Origin: CAYFPS01 sp964345075
Lineage (GTDB): Bacteria; CAIWAD01
DNA length: 64,000 nucleotides
Assembly (NCBI GenBank): GCA_964345075.1
Contig: CAYFPS010000002.1
Span: forward strand, 124,001 to 188,000
Reading direction: 5' to 3'
Below the pieces are notes generated by a model. It did no database searches, was not told the origin of the DNA, and was given only the letters and a program-made list of their open reading frames with translations. The number at the start of each line of letters is the position of its first letter. Within the stretch, counting starts at the first letter, position 1. Made by a program: the position numbers and the translations under genes. Below are positions 26,174-34,520 of the stretch, one piece after another.

Positions 26174-29100
26174 TTGACGAGTCCAATCTGGCCGCGTGAT
26201 ACAATCGACGATCCGTCTAGCATCACATAAACATAAACGCCGGGCAGCAGACGCTCGCCATCCATTTTGCCCTTCCAGCTGTAGCTGGTCTGAGAGCTGG
26301 ACAGGGTGTGCCCAAGTACGCGGCGTCCATTGGCATCGTAAACTTCAACCCGGTAAGCACTGCGCGCCAGTTGATTGCCAAAGTTGAAAACAAGCTCATC
26401 GTTGACGCCATCAGCGTTGGGGGTAAAGGCTCGCTTTTCGGGGCCTCGCAAGGCCTGGCTCAGTGTGATACAGCCTTCAAGCGCATTTCCGCTAGGACTT
26501 TCCGCGGGATTTGCCGCAACCAGGCGAAGTTCCCAGCAGGATTCATCGGCATCAAGCGGCATCACAAGGCTTAGCCCGGCTGACAGCTCGTCGCCGGCCA
26601 GCAGATCCTGCCACTCCCAACTGAAACCATCGCGCAGAACCTGATCCTGATAGAGCCTGAGCTCCAAAGCGCCCACATAGCCTGTTTCGGCTCGAATCAG
26701 GGCATCCAGACGCAGGCTGTCGCCGCGAGCGGCCTCAAAAGGCAGGGCCTCCAGCAAGGTGAGTTCAAGATTCTGCGGACCCTGCAGAATGTAGACCTCA
26801 CCTTCTGCATTCAACTGACCTGCTCCCGGTGCTGCATCACTGGCTGTAACACGCCAATAGACATGGCCCCCTGTTCGCAGTGAATCACCGGGCAGAGGTG
26901 CCAGGAGCCAGCTGGCCTCAGGACTGGCTTCATCCAGTTGAATGGTATCAATCAGGAGGGCGTAATCAGGACTGTGTGACAAGTGAAGGAGGCCGGACCA
27001 GGCATCACCATCCACTTCGCCCAGCTCCCAGCTTAGCAGGCCACTTTCGCCTTCTCGAATTCCAAGCCCGAAAGCTGGTGCATCAAGGATGCGCGGAGCA
27101 TCATCGATGGCTGCAATGGCCAGCGCCAGTGTATCACGACGGACAAAGGCGCTGTTCAATTCAAGTTCAAAGAGCAGCCCCAGACCCGGCTCCCGGGTTG
27201 AATTGACATCTGCGCCGGGAGTGATCTCAAATAGCATGGAGGACAGCTGCTCAACCGTGCAGAGCTCATCGGGCTGTGTGGCCCCTTCACTCAGAACTCC
27301 CAGCCAGTTGGCATTCCAGCCGCTGTCATCCTCGCCCGGATTCAACAGCCAGCCCGCCAGATCGAGCAGCAGCGGAATATCCTCCACCATGAAAAGGCTG
27401 TCGCGCTGCGAGTAGAGGGCAATTTCACCCTGTGATACAAGCGAAAAGCCCTGAACGCCGTCTACATCCTCAAGGCTGAAGCGCCAAAAGAGATCGCCGC
27501 CATGGAGCAGGCTGTCACCCTCGGCAAGAGGCATTGAGAAAAGGAAGCTGGCATCGGGGCTTACCGGATCCAGATCTTCCAGCAGCTGGCTGAAAGCTGC
27601 ATCCTCCGCAAGCTCAAAACGGCCCGCGAGTTGGTCGCCATCCACTTCCGCGTAGTCGAAGGTTAGCTGCAGGTCGCGTCCTTCGCGCACAGCAAGCTGA
27701 GCGGGTGGCGCCAGCGGCAATCTGGGTGGATCGTCCACGGCGATAATGCGGACCTGAAGTGTATCACGAGTAATGTTGCCCGATGGATCTTCCAGTTCAA
27801 GATCCAGACCAAGCTCAGGGAAAAACTCACTGTTCACATGGCTGCCCGGCGCAAGATTCAGCCTGAACACATCCTGCGCCAACACACGGAGCGCGCTGTC
27901 CGGCTCCAGCGCAGTAAAACCCGTGACCCCCAGAACGCGCATCTGCAGATCTTCGATCAGGTCATCCGGATCACTGATCAGATCAGCCAGATCAACCCAG
28001 CCGGGCGTGTCCTCCGTGATCCATGGTAGCTCGCCGGTAAAAACCGGCGGCCAGGGGCAGCTAAGAAGCCCGCCAAGCGGGATCACAAGCAGCGAATCAG
28101 CTGCCGGAGTGGCCGAGTGTATCGTCAGCAGGCTGGCCTGCAGCCAGGGCCAGGGCTCGGTCATTTGAGGACAGAAGGCCAGTTCAATCAGGCTGCTGTC
28201 ACCCACACCGATCAGCAAAGGTGATTCCGTCAAAAGACAGAAACTCTCCGGTTGGCTCTGCTCCGGATCGGGATGCGCGGCAAGTTCCATCTCTGTAACA
28301 CGAAGCAGGGCGCCACCACGATTGTGGAGCCAGAAGGATGCTTCTACGCAGAACTCGTCCACACAGCCGGCACTGCCACCACAGCTCTCCCCAATGAACA
28401 GGGAGTCAAGACTGCTCTCAGCCAAAGCCGTTCCCGCCGTAATACAAATGGTGACAGGCTTTGTGCCCTCATCACCGATGCAGTTATCAAAGGCCCAGGC
28501 CAGCGGAAACTCGCCGCCATCGTAACACTCATCCAGCTCTGCCGTGGCTTGAAAACCCAACTGCAGGATCAAGCTGTCACCGGGATCAATCAGGGTATCG
28601 ATGGCCTGCCAGTGAAAGGGAAAATCAAATGTGTCTGGAGGCAGGCTCACATGCATGGACATGGATTCGCCCGCATGGAAGAGCGGCAGGTTGACAATCA
28701 GGCTATCACCCAGGCTCAGGTTGCTGACAACAAGGCTGTCGGGGGCGGCCAGTCGCTCGGCCCCTGAAGGTGTATCACGCCAGATGACTATGCTTCCATC
28801 ATCAAAGAGCACGACAAAATCGGTATCACCGTCCGCGTCAAAATCCGCTGCCTCGATGCGCTCGGGAACGCCCGGCAAATCTTCGATGATCGTTTCCCAT
28901 TCACCACTGAAAGGATCGGCCGACCAGGCAATGCTGCTGTAACCGGCCAGCAGCAGTCCGCCGTTCGGCGTGCTGGCCACATCCCTGAGCGCCTGGGGAA
29001 ACTGCCAGCGCGAGTAATCGGCACGCTCATTGCTTAGATCGATATTGGCAATGGCCAGCACATGTCCGGCATCGTTCCAGGCAATGACATCGGGCAGTGC

Positions 29101-30246
29101 AGATGCATCGTGATCTGTCCAGTCATGCAGCCGCTGCAGGTTGGCGGTAAAAGCAGGATCTGCATTGAAAACCGCTTCGAGGCTCTGACCATTCCAGCGA
29201 AGGAAGCTGACCGGTTCCGGTGATACATCCAGCAGTACCAGCAGATCCTCAAGGCCATTCAGGCTGTTGCCCTGCCGGATTGCCATGTCCAGTGGAAAGC
29301 CCAGCCCGGACTGGAGCACGACGGTCGAGTCCGAAAGGCCATCGCAGTTATCAGCGGCCAGAAAGTGGACAAGATCACCGCCGCGGGTAGCCACCAGCAG
29401 GTCCTGACAGAGCAGATCTGGCTGCATGCGCAACGCAAGCGCAAGTTCGGGTAGTCCCTCGTAATCACCTTCGGCAAGCTGCTCGGTTTGGAACTGCGGC
29501 ACAATATCACTGCCGGTCCGCGCAAGCAGAAAGAGGTTGTCGTCCTGACCACTACTCTTCAGCAGCAGTCCGCTACCGGGATGGAGGTTGCCGGAAACAT
29601 TGGTTCCAAGCGTAATGGCGGAAAGTCGGCGCTCCTGACTGAAATCGGACAGCAGCTGGCCGCCCAATCCATAGGTACTCAGGTCTGAAGCACAGCTGTC
29701 GATGCCCAGAAAAGCCATCAACTCAAGTCTGGGCAGGGCCAGGTCAAGCAGACGGTCTCGATTCAAATCCAGCGGGAATAGCTCGATGGCTTCAGATCCC
29801 GGTCCACTGACGGCAAAAGGCCAGGCTTCGCGGGTACCAATCCATTCGCAGTCTGCACAGACAAGGGGCCATGTGAAATGGGTGTTTTCGAGGGTGACAG
29901 GAACTGCCAGGCTGGAATCCACGCGACTTTCCAGTCGAACCCAGGCGGAAGCCGGCCAGTCTTCGCCCTGCGGAATCAGAAAAATCGATTCGTAGGGGGC
30001 CCCACCAATGGGTGCCGCTGTCCAGAGCAGCTTGCCACGCGCCTCGTCACGCAGTGAAAAGGAACTGCCTGACTGGATCAGACTGAACTCTTCCTGCTCC
30101 AGCGGGGGATCGAATTCAAGCTGAATGTACTGGCCCGGCTCCAGCACCGTTCCGGGCTGGGGCGTCACAGAAATGATGGCCGCCTGCAGCATGGGGGCAA
30201 ACAGGACTGGCAAAATCAGCTTGAAAAGACTCATTTCACACTTCAT
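26170..30246 (-). CDS. Giant secreted protein with T9SS type-B (CHU_C/gliding) sorting domain
   Basis: Up to 1358 residues with a signal peptide (LILPVLFAPMLQA). The N-terminal half has FG-GAP/VCBS-like calcium-loop repeats (DLNRDRLLDLALPRL, DFDADGDTDFVVLFDDGS). Ig/cadherin-like domains follow in two similar copies (DDPPRLPLAPP... and DDAPRILDAPA..., each followed by LREG-type and EVDGD stretches). The last 90 residues form a type-B sorting domain: FTPNADGVNDELVFNFG, YDANGRRV and LLPGVYVYVMLD. Such proteins reach the surface by T9SS and are often adhesins. First gene of the nine-gene operon. Start at 30246 or, four codons later, 30234. It carries nine exact octamers. Confidence 0.85.
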   Translation of the reverse strand: MKCEMSLFKLILPVLFAPMLQAAIISVTPQPGTVLEPGQYIQLEFDPPLEQEEFSLIQSGSSFSLRDEARGKLLWTAAPIGGAPYESIFLIPQGEDWPASAWVRLESRVDSSLAVPVTLENTHFTWPLVCADCEWIGTREAWPFAVSGPGSEAIELFPLDLNRDRLLDLALPRLELMAFLGIDSCASDLSTYGLGGQLLSDFSQERRLSAITLGTNVSGNLHPGSGLLLKSSGQDDNLFLLARTGSDIVPQFQTEQLAEGDYEGLPELALALRMQPDLLCQDLLVATRGGDLVHFLAADNCDGLSDSTVVLQSGLGFPLDMAIRQGNSLNGLEDLLVLLDVSPEPVSFLRWNGQSLEAVFNADPAFTANLQRLHDWTDHDASALPDVIAWNDAGHVLAIANIDLSNERADYSRWQFPQALRDVASTPNGGLLLAGYSSIAWSADPFSGEWETIIEDLPGVPERIEAADFDADGDTDFVVLFDDGSIVIWRDTPSGAERLAAPDSLVVSNLSLGDSLIVNLPLFHAGESMSMHVSLPPDTFDFPFHWQAIDTLIDPGDSLILQLGFQATAELDECYDGGEFPLAWAFDNCIGDEGTKPVTICITAGTALAESSLDSLFIGESCGGSAGCVDEFCVEASFWLHNRGGALLRVTEMELAAHPDPEQSQPESFCLLTESPLLIGVGDSSLIELAFCPQMTEPWPWLQASLLTIHSATPAADSLLVIPLGGLLSCPWPPVFTGELPWITEDTPGWVDLADLISDPDDLIEDLQMRVLGVTGFTALEPDSALRVLAQDVFRLNLAPGSHVNSEFFPELGLDLELEDPSGNITRDTLQVRIIAVDDPPRLPLAPPAQLAVREGRDLQLTFDYAEVDGDQLAGRFELAEDAAFSQLLEDLDPVSPDASFLFSMPLAEGDSLLHGGDLFWRFSLEDVDGVQGFSLVSQGEIALYSQRDSLFMVEDIPLLLDLAGWLLNPGEDDSGWNANWLGVLSEGATQPDELCTVEQLSSMLFEITPGADVNSTREPGLGLLFELELNSAFVRRDTLALAIAAIDDAPRILDAPAFGLGIREGESGLLSWELGEVDGDAWSGLLHLSHSPDYALLIDTIQLDEASPEASWLLAPLPGDSLRTGGHVYWRVTASDAAPGAGQLNAEGEVYILQGPQNLELTLLEALPFEAARGDSLRLDALIRAETGYVGALELRLYQDQVLRDGFSWEWQDLLAGDELSAGLSLVMPLDADESCWELRLVAANPAESPSGNALEGCITLSQALRGPEKRAFTPNADGVNDELVFNFGNQLARSAYRVEVYDANGRRVLGHTLSSSQTSYSWKGKMDGERLLPGVYVYVMLDGSSIVSRGQIGLVK

Positions 30247-30325
30247 TTATCGGGCGGACGGGCTTGCAAACATAATGAATGAAAGCGGCACTCTCATCCT
30301 GAATCAAAGCTGTAAACAAGGACTT

Positions 30326-32239
30326 TCAGCCAGAAATGCGCCGAAAATTCCCGCTACGCTGGCTGACTCCCTTTTCATCCAGCGCTTCCAGAAAAGGTAC
30401 CATGAAGCGCCTGCTGGCGCCCACAGCGGTGTTTGCCTGACTGACCGTGAAGCCTTCCTCCAGCTCCTCGCCCAGTTTGCGCAGACTGGCCAGAACATCT
30501 TGATAAACATCACGATGCATGAAAATACCGCGCGCGGGCTGCAGCACACTATTGGCATCCAGAGCCAGCGACAAGAGTCGCTTCATGTCGGGAAGCGGGC
30601 AGTTCATGGCCTGAGCCATTTCTTCAACCTTGGGGGCGTTGCAGGCCTCTGCTTTCAGCCAGGCCTCAAAGCTTGCAAGCTGCTGCTTGATAGCAGAGGA
30701 GAGTTCCACATTGTGGGAAAGAAGTCGCAGCTGCCCGGCCTCGCTTTCCAGTAGCGCTTCCTGCTTCAACTGATCCACCAGCTGTTCAAAGAGCATGCTG
30801 TCGAAGCCGAGCCAACGCTTCTGGCGAAAAAGCTCCTGCCTGAGTGGCGCAGATCCGTGATGCTTCAGCTCGGGACGGCTCTTGTGCAGGGCTTCAAGTT
30901 TGTCACACAGCTGTTGACGCAGACTTTTCCAGAGCGTGTAACTCAGCCAGTAGCGCCGCTTGCCCGGGCTTAGCTGCACCATATCCTGTGATTCAACCAA
31001 TCCAGCCAGAACTTCCTGCAGTTCTTCGAGCGAAAAACCTGTGCGCTCCTGCAAGTCCTTCAGTTCCATGACTGGATGAGCAGGATCCGAGGCCAGCACC
31101 AGCAGGCGTTCGCGGACTTCTTCGTGATCCAGATGCTGCAGACGTTCGAGTGCCTGTTCCGAGCTGGGCCTGTGACGCGCCGGGTGAGGATCGAGGATCT
31201 CGCCGCCGCCAATGGTCTCCAGTGGACTGTAGCGGCGAAGAACGAATCGATCGCCCTGTAACACGGCCGTCTCCTCCTCAAGCAGCAGCTGACCATAGCC
31301 CTCCGATCCAGGGGCCAGGGCTTTGGTGCCCATCAGGGAGACACGGGCCAGCAGCTCGGCAGTGCCCACGTGCACGCGAACACGATCGCGATGCTTGAGT
31401 ATTGGCGCATCCGTCAACAGGATAAACTTGACATCCAGCAGGCGCCCGGGACGCAGCGCATCGGGAGTGGCAATCCAGCAGCCTCTCTCCACCTGATCCA
31501 GCTGAATGCCCTGCAGGTTGATCGCCGCACGGTCACCCAGCTGAACCCGTGATACAGGGCTGCCATGCACCTGCAGACTGCGAACTCGGCCGCGATGACC
31601 GCCGGGTTGTACTTCAACTTCATCGCCCATAGCAAGCTCGCCGCCCAGCACCGTGCCCGTGATGACGGTTCCGTGTCCGTGTACATTGAAGACACGGTCC
31701 ACCACTTCGCGAAAGACTCCGCTGCCTGCGCGGGGGGGAAGATCCTCCAACTCGCGATCCAGCTGCTCACGCAGCTCGGGAATGCCGTGCCCGGAAAGAC
31801 TGTCCACAATCATCACAGGCGCGTCTTCCAGAAAACTCCCTTTCAGGAACTCGCGCACATCTTCTTCAACCAGCATCAGCCAGTCTTCATCGACCATGGC
31901 GGCCTTGCTGATGACCACCATGCCCCGCTTCAGCCCCAGTAGCCTGAGAATGTCCAGATGCTCACGGGTTTGCGGCATGATGCCGTCATCGGCCGCAATC
32001 ACCAGCATCACATAATCGATGGTGGAAACACCCGAGACCATGTTCTTGATGAAGCGTTCGTGGCCGGGCACATCGATGATGGTGATGTCGTCACCCAGAA
32101 AGGCGAAACCGATATCGATGGTGATACCGCGTTCCTGCTCGTCGCGCAGCGTGTCCGTGTTCTGCCCGGTAAGCGCGCGGACCAGAGAGGTTTTGCCGTG
32201 ATCAATGTGTCCGGCAGTTCCAATGACCCTGTGTGACAT
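30326..32239 (-). CDS. selB: Selenocysteine-specific elongation factor SelB
   Basis: 637 residues. EF-Tu-like GTPase domain with G1 (GTAGHIDHGKTSL), switch I (DEQERGITIDIGFAFL) and G3 (DVPGHERF); two beta-barrel domains; and four C-terminal winged helices ending GASRRFMVPFLEALDEKGVSQRSGNFRRI, which bind the SECIS hairpin. It delivers Sec-tRNA to UGA codons. The G4 motif, normally N/TKxD, reads SKAAMVDED: the guanine-recognising Asp appears replaced by Ala. selA lies two genes upstream in the same direction. The ATG overlaps the stop of the DjlA-like gene (TAATG). Confidence 0.95.
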   Translation of the reverse strand: MSHRVIGTAGHIDHGKTSLVRALTGQNTDTLRDEQERGITIDIGFAFLGDDITIIDVPGHERFIKNMVSGVSTIDYVMLVIAADDGIMPQTREHLDILRLLGLKRGMVVISKAAMVDEDWLMLVEEDVREFLKGSFLEDAPVMIVDSLSGHGIPELREQLDRELEDLPPRAGSGVFREVVDRVFNVHGHGTVITGTVLGGELAMGDEVEVQPGGHRGRVRSLQVHGSPVSRVQLGDRAAINLQGIQLDQVERGCWIATPDALRPGRLLDVKFILLTDAPILKHRDRVRVHVGTAELLARVSLMGTKALAPGSEGYGQLLLEEETAVLQGDRFVLRRYSPLETIGGGEILDPHPARHRPSSEQALERLQHLDHEEVRERLLVLASDPAHPVMELKDLQERTGFSLEELQEVLAGLVESQDMVQLSPGKRRYWLSYTLWKSLRQQLCDKLEALHKSRPELKHHGSAPLRQELFRQKRWLGFDSMLFEQLVDQLKQEALLESEAGQLRLLSHNVELSSAIKQQLASFEAWLKAEACNAPKVEEMAQAMNCPLPDMKRLLSLALDANSVLQPARGIFMHRDVYQDVLASLRKLGEELEEGFTVSQANTAVGASRRFMVPFLEALDEKGVSQRSGNFRRISG

Positions 32240-33024
32240 TAGAGATTACGCTCGCGCTTGATGGTGCTCCATGCATTCTGCAGGCGCTTGAACTGCTCTT
32301 CCGAGTGGCGGCGCACATCCTCGCCAAGATGCATCACACGATCGGGGTGAAACTTCCTGGCCAGCTCGCGCCAGGTCTTGCGCAGCTCTTCGTTGCTGGC
32401 AGTAGAATCAAGACCCATTACTTCATAGGGATCTTCAGCTTCTTCCTGCGGTTGCCAGCGGCCATCCTGTGTGCGATGGGCTCCAGCGGCGCCAAAGAGG
32501 GCTCGCAGGTCGGCAGGTGTGATACGAAGCAATGCGGCAATGCGCGTAATGGCCTGCAGCTCGCCCGGATGAAGCTCGCCATCGGCCAGTGCTATGCCGA
32601 TCAGCAAGGTCATCAGCTCCATGCGTTCTTCGTAGCCCAGGTGCCAGGCAATCTGCACGCAGATGGCGTCTACCGGAATGTCCTTCTCGAGCAGTTCCTT
32701 CAGGAGCTGCATCAGGTCGTTGGCGTCCGAGGGGAACTGGCGCTGAACGAACTCGCGCACGGCTCTGACTTCGGCTCCCTTGACCTCGCCATCGGCACGT
32801 ATCACATGGGCGCAGAGCGCCATCAAGGCAGCCATGAAGCTGCCGGCGGGGTTCTGGTTGAAGCGTGGATCGCTATAAGGACCGCGCTCGTAGTAGTCGG
32901 GTGGGACTTCGCTGGCGGCGCGCTTGTCAAACTGATTGCCCAGCATGCCGCCGAAAAGCGCGCCCAGAGGGCCGAACAAAGCCCAGCCAATGCCGCCGCC
33001 GATCAGTTTCCCCGTCCAGCCCAT
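32239..33024 (-). CDS. DjlA-like co-chaperone (TerB domain plus DnaJ domain)
   Basis: 261 residues. The Gly-rich N-terminus (LIGGGIGWALFGPLGALFGGMLG) resembles the DjlA membrane anchor. A TerB-like helical domain follows (residues about 60-165: FMAALMALCAHVIRADGEVK ... LLIGIALADGELHPGELQAI), then a J-domain (PYEVMGLDSTASNEELRKTW, with HPD in ARKFHPDRV). J-domains stimulate Hsp70 ATPase. It lies between selA and selB with one- and two-base junctions, so it is co-translated with the selenocysteine machinery; a functional link is not established. Confidence 0.85.
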   Translation of the reverse strand: MGWTGKLIGGGIGWALFGPLGALFGGMLGNQFDKRAASEVPPDYYERGPYSDPRFNQNPAGSFMAALMALCAHVIRADGEVKGAEVRAVREFVQRQFPSDANDLMQLLKELLEKDIPVDAICVQIAWHLGYEERMELMTLLIGIALADGELHPGELQAITRIAALLRITPADLRALFGAAGAHRTQDGRWQPQEEAEDPYEVMGLDSTASNEELRKTWRELARKFHPDRVMHLGEDVRRHSEEQFKRLQNAWSTIKRERNL

Positions 33025-33025
33025 G

Positions 33026-34513
33026 TCAGCTCCCTGCTACCTGTTTGATGATCTGTGACACGAGACCGAGCTCGTGATCACGCAGCATTTTGACATCAAT
33101 GATGACTTCTTCGCCATGAACCTGTGCCACAAGGGATGGCGTCGATTTCCGCATGGCCCGGTGCAGGCGCTCGGCACTTTTGACGGGTGATGTGATACAA
33201 AGAGCCGCGCTGGGAATATCCTGCTCAGGCAGGGCGCCTGATCCGGTGCGGGCTTCGCTGTCGCGCGCTTCAAGCCTCAATCCGGCATCGCTGACAGCAA
33301 TCTGCGGCCAGGCATCTTCAGGCTGCTTCATTCCAAGGACTTCCAGCAGGCTGTGCATCAGAGTCCGTGCGCGTGCACGACTTGCCTCGCGGCCTTCGTT
33401 GCAGGCCCGCCAGGTTGGAATCTGTCGCGGCTCAGGACCATCGGTGCCCAGATAGAGCTTAAGGGTTGCCTCAAGCGCGGCCAGCACCAGTTTGTCGCAG
33501 CGAAAGGCGCGCATCATGGGATGGCGTGCCAGCTTGCGAACAAGCTCCCGCCTGCCAATGACCAGACCCGCTTGTGGGCCACCCAGCATCTTGTCGCCAC
33601 TGAAAGTGACCAGGTCTGCCCCCTGCTCCAGACTGCGCTGCACGACCGGCTCCGCCTCGGGAACGCCGGGATAGTCCACCAGCGCGCCACTGCCCAGGTC
33701 GTCCAGCAGCAGGATGCCCCTTTCGCGACAGAGGGCGGAAAGTTCATTCAGCTCCGGCATCCCGGTAAAACCGATCACACGGTAATTGCTGGGATGGACA
33801 CGAAGGATGGCTGTTGTTCGCGGTGTGATCGCCTCTGCAAAGTCGGAGAGATGGCTGCGATTGGTACACCCGACTTCCACCAGCCTGGCGCCACTGCGAC
33901 GGATCACATCGGGAATGCGAAAGCCGCCACCGATCTCTACCTGTTGTCCGCGTGATACAATCACCTCTTTACGATTGCAAAGAGCAGAGAGCATCAGGCT
34001 GACAGCTGCAGCGTTGTTGTTGCAGACAAGGGCATCTTCCGATCCGGTCAGCAGACTGAGCATTTCCGCGGCACGCTCCTCGCGCTGTCCGCGGCTGCCT
34101 GACTCCAGACGAAATTCCAGATCCGTATTGCCGCTGGCGATCTCTGTGATACGTTCCAGCGCAGACTCGGCCAGAACCGCGCGGCCCAGGCCCGTGTGCA
34201 GGATTACGCCGCTACCGTTAATCACGCGGCGCATTCCACCATCAAGCAGCCGACCCGCCCGCTCAGCAATTCGCCTTGCAAGCTCGGCTTCCTCCGGCAA
34301 ACGCTTGCCGCGGCCGTCCAGTAGCCTGGTGCGCCAGCCATCCAGCTCTTCGCGAATCAGGCGAACGAGCACATCGCGGCGCAGCTGCCTGCGGGCATTT
34401 TCCAGCAGGCTGTGTGACAAAAGATGATCAACCGATGGAATGGCAGACAACAAACGGCGGGGATCCCCGCCGTCTGCCGTATTGTCTTTTCCTGTGGCGC
34501 TTCGTCGGCTCAT
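33026..34513 (-). CDS. selA: L-seryl-tRNA(Sec) selenium transferase SelA
   Basis: About 495 residues. An N-terminal helical domain with LLSAIPSVDHLLSH, then GSGVILHTGLGRAVL, NNNAAAVSLML, SRGQQVEIGGGFRIPDV and the PLP-lysine motif LVTFSGDKMLGGPQAGL. SelA converts Ser-tRNA(Sec) to Sec-tRNA(Sec) with selenophosphate. ATG at 34513 preferred over TTG at 34519. It lies seven bases after the DUF6029 gene stop and two bases before the DjlA-like gene. No selC tRNA or selD was seen in the window. Confidence 0.95.
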   Translation of the reverse strand: MSRRSATGKDNTADGGDPRRLLSAIPSVDHLLSHSLLENARRQLRRDVLVRLIREELDGWRTRLLDGRGKRLPEEAELARRIAERAGRLLDGGMRRVINGSGVILHTGLGRAVLAESALERITEIASGNTDLEFRLESGSRGQREERAAEMLSLLTGSEDALVCNNNAAAVSLMLSALCNRKEVIVSRGQQVEIGGGFRIPDVIRRSGARLVEVGCTNRSHLSDFAEAITPRTTAILRVHPSNYRVIGFTGMPELNELSALCRERGILLLDDLGSGALVDYPGVPEAEPVVQRSLEQGADLVTFSGDKMLGGPQAGLVIGRRELVRKLARHPMMRAFRCDKLVLAALEATLKLYLGTDGPEPRQIPTWRACNEGREASRARARTLMHSLLEVLGMKQPEDAWPQIAVSDAGLRLEARDSEARTGSGALPEQDIPSAALCITSPVKSAERLHRAMRKSTPSLVAQVHGEEVIIDVKMLRDHELGLVSQIIKQVAGS

Positions 34514-34520
34514 GGGCAAC

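Noticed and set aside
26170..30246. Repeats in the giant surface protein as a CRISPR or DNA satellite
   Set aside because: The similarity is at protein-domain level (FG-GAP and Ig-like copies) and not at exact nucleotide repeats.
30247..30325. Possible selC or SECIS near selB
   Set aside because: No tRNA-like cloverleaf or UGA-adjacent hairpin was recognisable in the short gap or elsewhere around selA and selB.
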